NCBI GenBank assembly: GCA_036563665.1
Contig: DATCLY010000029.1
Coordinates: 62,001-126,000 of the forward strand
Length of the DNA: 64,000 nucleotides
From: FEN-1219 sp036563665
GTDB taxonomy: Bacteria; Pseudomonadota; Gammaproteobacteria; Steroidobacterales; Rariloculaceae
Reading direction: 5' to 3'
Shown: positions 59,459 through 64,000 of the stretch, one piece after another
How positions within the stretch are numbered: position 1 is the first letter of the stretch
Layout: the number at the start of each line of letters is the position of its first letter
Program-made: the position numbers and the translations under genes
Notes under the pieces: generated by a model
Told to the model about the DNA's origin: nothing
The model's database searches: none
The model's input: only the letters and a program-made list of their open reading frames with translations

Positions 59459-60289
59459 ATGCTCGATCTCGACGCCTATTTCGCCCGCATCGGTTACTCC
59501 GGCAGCCGCGCTCCGGACGAGGCGACGCTGCGCGCGCTGCACCGCCACCACCCCGAGGCTATCGCCTTCGAGAACCTCACCACGCTCGCGGGCCGCCCCG
59601 TGCCGCTCGATCTCGATTCGCTGCACCGCAAGCTCGTCGCGGAAGGGCGGGGCGGGTACTGCTTCGAGCACAACCTCCTCTTCGGCAGGGTGCTCGAGGC
59701 GCTCGGCTTCGAGGTCACGGGCCTCGCCGCGCGCGTGCTCTGGCGCGCGGACGACGCCGGGCCGCCGCCGGAGCAGGCGGCGAGGCCGCGCACCCACATG
59801 CTGCTGCTCGTGCGCTGCGGCGACGCGCGGTACCTCGCCGACGTGGGCTTCGGCGGCCTCACGCTCACGGCGCCGCTCGCGTTCGAGCCGGGCGTCGAGC
59901 AGGCCACGCCCCATGAGCCCTTCCGCATCGTGCGCGAGGGGGAGCAGTTCAGGCTCGAGGCGCGGCTCGGGAGGCGGTGGCGCGTGCTCTATCAGTTCGA
60001 CCTCGTGCGGCAGCTCCCCGTGGACTTCGAGGTGCTGAACCACTTCGTGGCGACCCATCCGAGCTCACACTTCCGCACCACGCTGATGGCGGCGCGGCCC
60101 GAGGCCGACCGACGCTACGCGCTGCTCGACAATCGGCTCACGGTGCGGTTCCTCGAAGGCGGCGAGGAGCGGCGGGCGCTCGGCTCCGTCGAGGAGCTGC
60201 GCGCCGCGCTCGAGCGCGAGTTCCGCATCGAGGTGCCGCGCGATGCGGCCACCGAGGAGGCGCTGCGGCGCGTGCTCGCGAAGGCGTGA
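59459..60289 (+). CDS. Arylamine N-acetyltransferase
   Basis: Cytoplasmic enzyme that moves acetyl from acetyl-CoA to arylamines or hydrazines, 276 residues (usual length). The catalytic triad is visible: Cys68 in RGGYCFEHN, His113 in RTHMLLLV and Asp128 in YLADVGFGG. ATG 59459 gives the usual N-terminus MLDLDAYFARIGYSG. The next gene, ligJ, starts 50 bases later with its own -10 box. A role in handling aromatic compounds fits the surrounding genes. Confidence 0.95.
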   Translation: MLDLDAYFARIGYSGSRAPDEATLRALHRHHPEAIAFENLTTLAGRPVPLDLDSLHRKLVAEGRGGYCFEHNLLFGRVLEALGFEVTGLAARVLWRADDAGPPPEQAARPRTHMLLLVRCGDARYLADVGFGGLTLTAPLAFEPGVEQATPHEPFRIVREGEQFRLEARLGRRWRVLYQFDLVRQLPVDFEVLNHFVATHPSSHFRTTLMAARPEADRRYALLDNRLTVRFLEGGEERRALGSVEELRAALEREFRIEVPRDAATEEALRRVLAKA

Positions 60290-60302
60290 TGAGGCGACGC
60301 GC

Positions 60303-60308
60303 TATACT
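60303..60308 (+). promoter_or_regulatory. Candidate -10 element for ligJ
   Basis: TATACT at 60303-60308 lies 31 bases before ATG 60339. No matching -35 box is visible. Confidence 0.4.
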
Positions 60309-60338
60309 TGGCCAGCCTGCATCGAGGATGGAACGCTC

Positions 60339-61382
60339 ATGATCATCGATTGCCACGGTCACTACACCACGGCGCCGAAGGAGCTCGGCGAGTACCGCGA
60401 GCGGCAGAAGGCGGAGCTCGAGAAGAACCCGCAGCACGTGTCCGAGAAGGGCGTGCTCAACATCACGGACGATCAGCTGCGGGAGAGCGTGGAGAACGCG
60501 CAGCTCAAGCTCCAGCGCGAGCGCGGCACCGACCTGACCATCTTCTCGCCACGGGCGAGCTGGATGGGCCATCACGTGGGCAACGCCTCCACGAGCAGGG
60601 CGTGGACCGAGCACTGCAACGATCTGATCTATCGGCTCACGCAGCTCTATCCGGACAACTTCGTGGGCGCGGCGCAGCTGCCGCAGTCGCCCGGCGCGCC
60701 CATCGACGACTGCGTGCGCGAGCTCGAGCGGTGCGTGAACGAGCTGGGCTTCGTTGGCTGCAACCTGAATCCCGATCCCACGGGCGGCTACTTCACGGGC
60801 CCGAGCCTCGGCGATCGCTACTGGTACCCGCTGTACGAGAAGATGTGCGAGCTGCAGGTGCCGGCCATGATCCACGTGAGCGCGGCGTGCAACACGCCGT
60901 ACTTCCAGACCACGGGGTCGTACTACCTCGCGGCCGACACGATCGCGTTCATGCAGCTCATGACCTCGAATATTTTCAAGGACTTCCCCGATCTGAAGCT
61001 CATCATCCCGCACGGCGGCGGCGCCGTGCCGTTTCACTGGGGGCGGTTCCGCGGGCTCGCGGACATGCTGAAGCTGCCGCCGCTCACGGAGTCGGTGCTC
61101 AACAACGTGTACTTCGACACGTGCGTGTATCACCAGCCGGGCATCGACCTGCTGCTCGACGTGATCCCCATCGACAACATCCTGTTCGCGTCGGAGATGG
61201 TGGGCGCCGTGCGCGGCATCGACCCCGAGACCGGGCACTACTTCGACGACACCAAGCGCTACATCGACGCCAACAAGAAGCTCACGGACGAGGACCGCTA
61301 CAGGCTCTTCGAAGGCAACGCCCGCAAGGTGTTTCCGCGGCTCGCCGCGCGCCTCGATGCCGCGGCGTCCGCGAAGCGCTAG
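60339..61382 (+). CDS. ligJ: 4-oxalomesaconate hydratase (LigJ type)
   Basis: Metal-dependent amidohydrolase-fold hydratase, 347 residues. In the protocatechuate 4,5-cleavage pathway it hydrates 4-oxalomesaconate to 4-carboxy-4-hydroxy-2-oxoadipate. The sequence runs collinear with Sphingobium LigJ: MIIDCHGHYT, DLTIFSPRASWM, ELERCVNELGFVGCNLNPDPTGG, MIHVSAACN, IIPHGGGAVPFHWGRFRGLADMLK, VYFDTCVYHQPGIDLLLDV and LFASEMVGAVRGIDPETGHYFDDTKRYID. Metal-binding His6 and His8 are present. The other pathway genes (ligAB, ligC, ligI, ligK) are not in the window. PobA at 42420 supplies protocatechuate. A neighbouring decarboxylase function is less likely. Confidence 0.93.
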   Translation: MIIDCHGHYTTAPKELGEYRERQKAELEKNPQHVSEKGVLNITDDQLRESVENAQLKLQRERGTDLTIFSPRASWMGHHVGNASTSRAWTEHCNDLIYRLTQLYPDNFVGAAQLPQSPGAPIDDCVRELERCVNELGFVGCNLNPDPTGGYFTGPSLGDRYWYPLYEKMCELQVPAMIHVSAACNTPYFQTTGSYYLAADTIAFMQLMTSNIFKDFPDLKLIIPHGGGAVPFHWGRFRGLADMLKLPPLTESVLNNVYFDTCVYHQPGIDLLLDVIPIDNILFASEMVGAVRGIDPETGHYFDDTKRYIDANKKLTDEDRYRLFEGNARKVFPRLAARLDAAASAKR

Positions 61383-61867
61383 CGGTCGGCCAGCGCGGCC
61401 ACCACGTCGCGCTCGAGGCGCTCCGGCGGGACCCGGGGCGCGTAGCGGCGTCGCACGCGACCGTCCCGCCCCACGAGGAACTTGGTGAAGTTCCACTTGA
61501 TCGCGCGGCTGCCGAGCAGGCCCGGGCGCGACTGCGTGAGCCAGCGGTAGAGCGGGTGCGCCTGCGGCCCGTTCACCTCGATCTTCGAGAACAGCGGAAA
61601 CGTCACGTCGTATTCGAGCGAGCAGAACCGCTTGATCGCTGCCTCGTCCTCGGGCTCCTGATGCCCGAACTGGTCGCAGGGGAAGCCGAGCACGACGAGG
61701 CCGGCGTCGCGGTGCCGGCGCCACAGCGCCTCGAGCCCCCGGTATTGCGGCGTGAAGCCGCATTTGGATGCCACGTTCACGACCAGCAGCACCTTGCCCT
61801 CGTGCTCGCGCAGCGACCGCTCGCGGCCGTCGATGTCCAGGGCGGTGAAGTCGTAAGCCGTTAGCAT
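61379..61867 (-). CDS. Glutathione peroxidase family protein
   Basis: Thiol peroxidase of 162 residues. The peroxidatic Cys36 is in NVASKCGFTPQY (a cysteine, not selenocysteine), with the Gln of CDQFGHQEP and the Trp of WNFTKFLV completing the active site. It reduces peroxides with thioredoxin or glutathione. ATG 61867 gives the family N-terminus; 61903 is possible. The stop codon overlaps that of ligJ by four bases on the opposite strand. Confidence 0.93.
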   Translation of the reverse strand: MLTAYDFTALDIDGRERSLREHEGKVLLVVNVASKCGFTPQYRGLEALWRRHRDAGLVVLGFPCDQFGHQEPEDEAAIKRFCSLEYDVTFPLFSKIEVNGPQAHPLYRWLTQSRPGLLGSRAIKWNFTKFLVGRDGRVRRRYAPRVPPERLERDVVAALADR

Positions 61868-61927
61868 GCCGGGAAGGATGGGGTCCGCTACGGATTCCCG
61901 CAAGCCTGCGCTTCCGGCCGCGCCCGC

Positions 61928-62010
61928 TATACTGCGCCTCCTGCGCGGCCCCTCGGGGGGCCGTCGCAGGTCTGTTCGACGGGCCCGCCCGGCGCGCCGG
62001 GCGCGGGCCC
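61928..62010 (+). promoter_or_regulatory. Candidate -10 and two strong hairpins in the leader of the FAD monooxygenase gene
   Basis: TATACT (61928-61933) lies 127 bases before ATG 62060. The leader then holds a stem CCTGCG (61940-61945) / CGCAGG (61965-61970) with a GGCCCC/GGGGCC inner stem. A second long hairpin spans 61981-62010 around the palindrome CCCGGCGCGCCGGG. Two stable structures before the gene suggest attenuation or another leader control, but no T-tract or leader peptide is evident. Confidence 0.35.
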
Positions 62011-62059
62011 GCCATCGCTGCGCCGGACCGCCCCGGTTCGGCGGAAGAGGGGGTAAGCC

Positions 62060-63631
62060 ATGCGAACCAGTGAGACGCCGATTCTGATCGTCGGCGGCGG
62101 AGCCGCCGGCACGATGCTAACGCTCGAACTCGCGCGCCGCGGGGTGGAGGCCCGCACCGTCGACCGGTTGCCCGGGCCTCAGCCCACGTCGCGTGCCATC
62201 ACCGTGCACGCCCGGACGCTCGAGATCCTCGAGCGGGTGGATCAGCGCCTCGTGAACCGCTACCTCGAGCACGGCATCCACAACAAGGGCTACGTGCTGC
62301 ATTTCGTCGACGGGAACGGCCGGCGGAGCGAGGTGCGGCCGGGGCTCGACTTCACGACCATCGACTGCCGCTATCCGTATTTTCTCGTGCACGGCCAGAA
62401 CGACACGGAGAACAACATCCGCGATTACATGCGCGAGGAGCTCGGCCGCGAGATCGAGTGGAACACGCAATGCGTCGCCGTGCGGCAGGATGCGGACGGC
62501 GTCACGGCCACGCTCCTGCACGGCGACGGCGAGGAGGAGCAGGTGCGTTGCCGCTACCTCGTGGCTTGCGACGGCCTCAACTCGCGTGTCCGGCGCGAGC
62601 TCGGGCTCTCGCAGCAGGCGAGCGAGTACGCCGGCACGTATCTGCAGAACCTCGACGGCTATTTGCACGGCTTCCCCGATGTGGACGACTACGTGCACTA
62701 CTGCGCCGGCACCGACCACTTCATCATGGTGGTGAAGCTGCCGCGCGGCTTCTATCGTCTGCTGCTCTCCGACCGCGGCGAGGCGGCCGATCCGAACGTC
62801 AGGCCGGAAGACGCTTTCATGCGCCTGGTGCACAAGCACTTCGACGGGGTGAAGCTCGGCGAGGTGGTGTGGCACTCGAAGTGGCAGAGCTACGTGCGGC
62901 TCGCGGATCAGTACCGCGCCGGGAACGTGTTCCTCGCGGGCGATTCGGCGCACGTGCACTCCACGACGGGCGGCCAGGGGATGAACTGCTGCCTGCAGGA
63001 CGGCTACAACCTGGGCTGGAAGCTCGCCCTCGTCGTGCAGGGACACGCCGGCGCGGAGCTGCTCGACACCTACGAGGCGGAGCGCAAGCCCATCGCCGAG
63101 CAGGTGATCTGGGCCGCCTCGTCGCTGCACGAGATCTTCATGGGGCACGGCAAGGACATCCACGAGCGGGCGCAGCGGATGAGCGACCCGGCCTTCCTGG
63201 AAGCCGTGGTGGGGCGCTGCTCCGGCATCTCCTACACCTACCGCGACTACGTGCCGAAGCCGGCCGATCTCGCTCCGCTGCCGGGACCGGAGGTGGGCGA
63301 CCGTGCGCCGGACGCGGCGCTGCCGGGCGGCCGCTCGCTGTTCGGGCTCACCCGCCACACCGGGTTCACGCTGCTCGCGCTGCCCGGCACCGGAGGCGGC
63401 ATGGAGGACGCCGAGCGCGTGCTCGCGCGGGTGCGCGACCGCTATGCGCCCCTGGTCGTGGCACAGGCCGTGGAGCGCTCGCCGGAGCTCGACCGCTACT
63501 ACGGCGTGGCCGACGAGCCGCGGCTGTTCCTGCTGCGGCCCGACGGGTACATCGGATACCGGTGTCGGGCGAGCCAGGGAGAGCGTCTCGAGGGGTATCT
63601 GGCCGGGATGCTGACGGGCGTCCGGCCCTGA
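62060..63631 (+). CDS. FAD-dependent aromatic monooxygenase (PheA/TfdB type)
   Basis: Class A flavoprotein hydroxylase of 523 residues. The FAD fingerprint GGGAAG is at residues 12-17. The DG motif follows in LVACDGLNSRVRREL and the GD motif in FLAGDSAHVHSTTGGQGMNCCLQDGYNLGWKLALV. A C-terminal thioredoxin-like domain (about residues 405-523, VGDRAPDAALPGGRSLF to the end) is typical of phenol/resorcinol hydroxylases. ATG 62060 follows AGAGGGGG. With LigJ and PobA it points to degradation of hydroxylated aromatics. The ring substrate is not decided by sequence. Confidence 0.9.
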   Translation: MRTSETPILIVGGGAAGTMLTLELARRGVEARTVDRLPGPQPTSRAITVHARTLEILERVDQRLVNRYLEHGIHNKGYVLHFVDGNGRRSEVRPGLDFTTIDCRYPYFLVHGQNDTENNIRDYMREELGREIEWNTQCVAVRQDADGVTATLLHGDGEEEQVRCRYLVACDGLNSRVRRELGLSQQASEYAGTYLQNLDGYLHGFPDVDDYVHYCAGTDHFIMVVKLPRGFYRLLLSDRGEAADPNVRPEDAFMRLVHKHFDGVKLGEVVWHSKWQSYVRLADQYRAGNVFLAGDSAHVHSTTGGQGMNCCLQDGYNLGWKLALVVQGHAGAELLDTYEAERKPIAEQVIWAASSLHEIFMGHGKDIHERAQRMSDPAFLEAVVGRCSGISYTYRDYVPKPADLAPLPGPEVGDRAPDAALPGGRSLFGLTRHTGFTLLALPGTGGGMEDAERVLARVRDRYAPLVVAQAVERSPELDRYYGVADEPRLFLLRPDGYIGYRCRASQGERLEGYLAGMLTGVRP

Positions 63632-63676
63632 TTTATCGTAGCGAGCTTTCGAATCGGGATGGGGTGACGGACAACC

Positions 63677-64000
63677 ATGGAGTTCCTCTACTTCCTCGGC
63701 CGCTTTCACGTCCTCGTGCTGCACCTGCCGATCGGCATCATCGTGGCCATCGTCTGTCTCGAATGGCTGGCACGGAAGGAGAAGTACCAGCATCTGCGCG
63801 GCGCTTTGCCGTTCCTCTGGGGCGCCTGCGCCGTGTCCGCGCTCGTGACGGTGCTCTTGGGCTACATGCACTTCGCCGAGGGCGGGTTCGAGGGCTCGTC
63901 CGGCAATCAGCACCGGCTGTTCGGCACCCTGTTCGCGGTGCTCACCACGGCGGTGGCGCTGCTGCGCGTGAGCCCCTTCGCGGGCAACTACGCGCCCCTG
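63677..64000 (+). CDS. DUF2231-type membrane protein, 3' end outside window
   Basis: The first 108 codons of a polytopic membrane protein. MEFLYFLGRFHVLVLHLPIGIIVAIVCLEWLARKEKY is followed by two more helices (WGACAVSALVTVLLGYMHFAEGG and FGTLFAVLTTAVALL). This N-terminus is typical of DUF2231-like modules that often continue into a c-type cytochrome domain, but the haem part would lie outside. ATG 63677 follows GGGGTGACGG. The gene is cut by the right edge. Confidence 0.75.
   Translation, partial: MEFLYFLGRFHVLVLHLPIGIIVAIVCLEWLARKEKYQHLRGALPFLWGACAVSALVTVLLGYMHFAEGGFEGSSGNQHRLFGTLFAVLTTAVALLRVSPFAGNYAPL

Noticed and set aside
1..64000. CRISPR arrays, tRNA or rRNA genes, prophage or transposase genes.
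   Set aside because: I read for spaced repeats, cloverleaf-like segments and integrase or transposase motifs and saw none. Small RNAs without strong structure could be missed.

Overview
The window is high-GC (about 70% by eye), densely coded on both strands and bacterial. Signal peptides, lipoboxes, three TonB-dependent receptors, an RND efflux pair and several quinoproteins point to a Gram-negative aerobe. YadG/YadH-type ABC genes, DUF938, DUF1840, DgkA, paired M16 peptidases and REP-type hairpins fit a gammaproteobacterium, possibly near Steroidobacterales/Nevskiales. That placement is inference; the window has no rRNA, tRNA, CRISPR array, phage or transposase gene.

Layout. 1-1333: partial asparagine synthase (-). 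1700-4328: a secreted SxGxWxGD-family protein and an ABC exporter pair (-). 4529-9689: two convergent TonB receptors with a REP hairpin between them. 9835-14063: a small membrane protein, an amidohydrolase lipoprotein coupled to a CnoX-like thioredoxin, a repeat-built outer-membrane protein and DUF1840. 14403-21725: a collinear run of seven exported proteins (a small beta protein, DUF6152/SxGxWxGD proteins fused and separate, a DUF1592-type cytochrome lipoprotein, a DUF1552 Tat protein, an NTF2-like protein). 21846-25289: M16 peptidase pair and a DUF938 methyltransferase. 25299-28145: hemerythrin-like protein, DgkA and a dihaem peroxidase with an FN3-like tail (-). 28218-30612: small CxxC protein and a ZnuD-like receptor. 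30639-32856: ECF42 sigma factor with its DGPF/YCII and VOC partners (-). 33070-37352: RND efflux pair. 37365-40290: low-complexity secreted protein, GlyA, YceI.

40567-46280: quinoprotein lipoprotein coupled to PobA, then a methylenetetrahydrofolate reductase and an HpaB-type monooxygenase. 46308-50115: DUF222/HNH protein, MFS transporter, and a TPR gene that looks 5'-truncated. 50183-57202: two tandem quinoproteins and a sodium:solute symporter (-), facing two tandem SxGxWxGD proteins (+). 57288-59326: Nudix hydrolase and a second DUF6152/SxGxWxGD pair (-). 59459-63631: arylamine N-acetyltransferase, LigJ, glutathione peroxidase (-) and an FAD monooxygenase. 63677-64000: start of a DUF2231-type membrane protein cut by the window edge.

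Two themes stand out. One is aromatic catabolism: PobA makes protocatechuate, LigJ acts lower in the 4,5-cleavage route, and there are three flavin monooxygenases. The other is a heavily duplicated periplasmic protein family (six SxGxWxGD members, three DUF6152 domains, one of them fused) beside quinoproteins and DUF1592/DUF1552 proteins. The second looks like an undescribed exported system whose substrate cannot be read from sequence.
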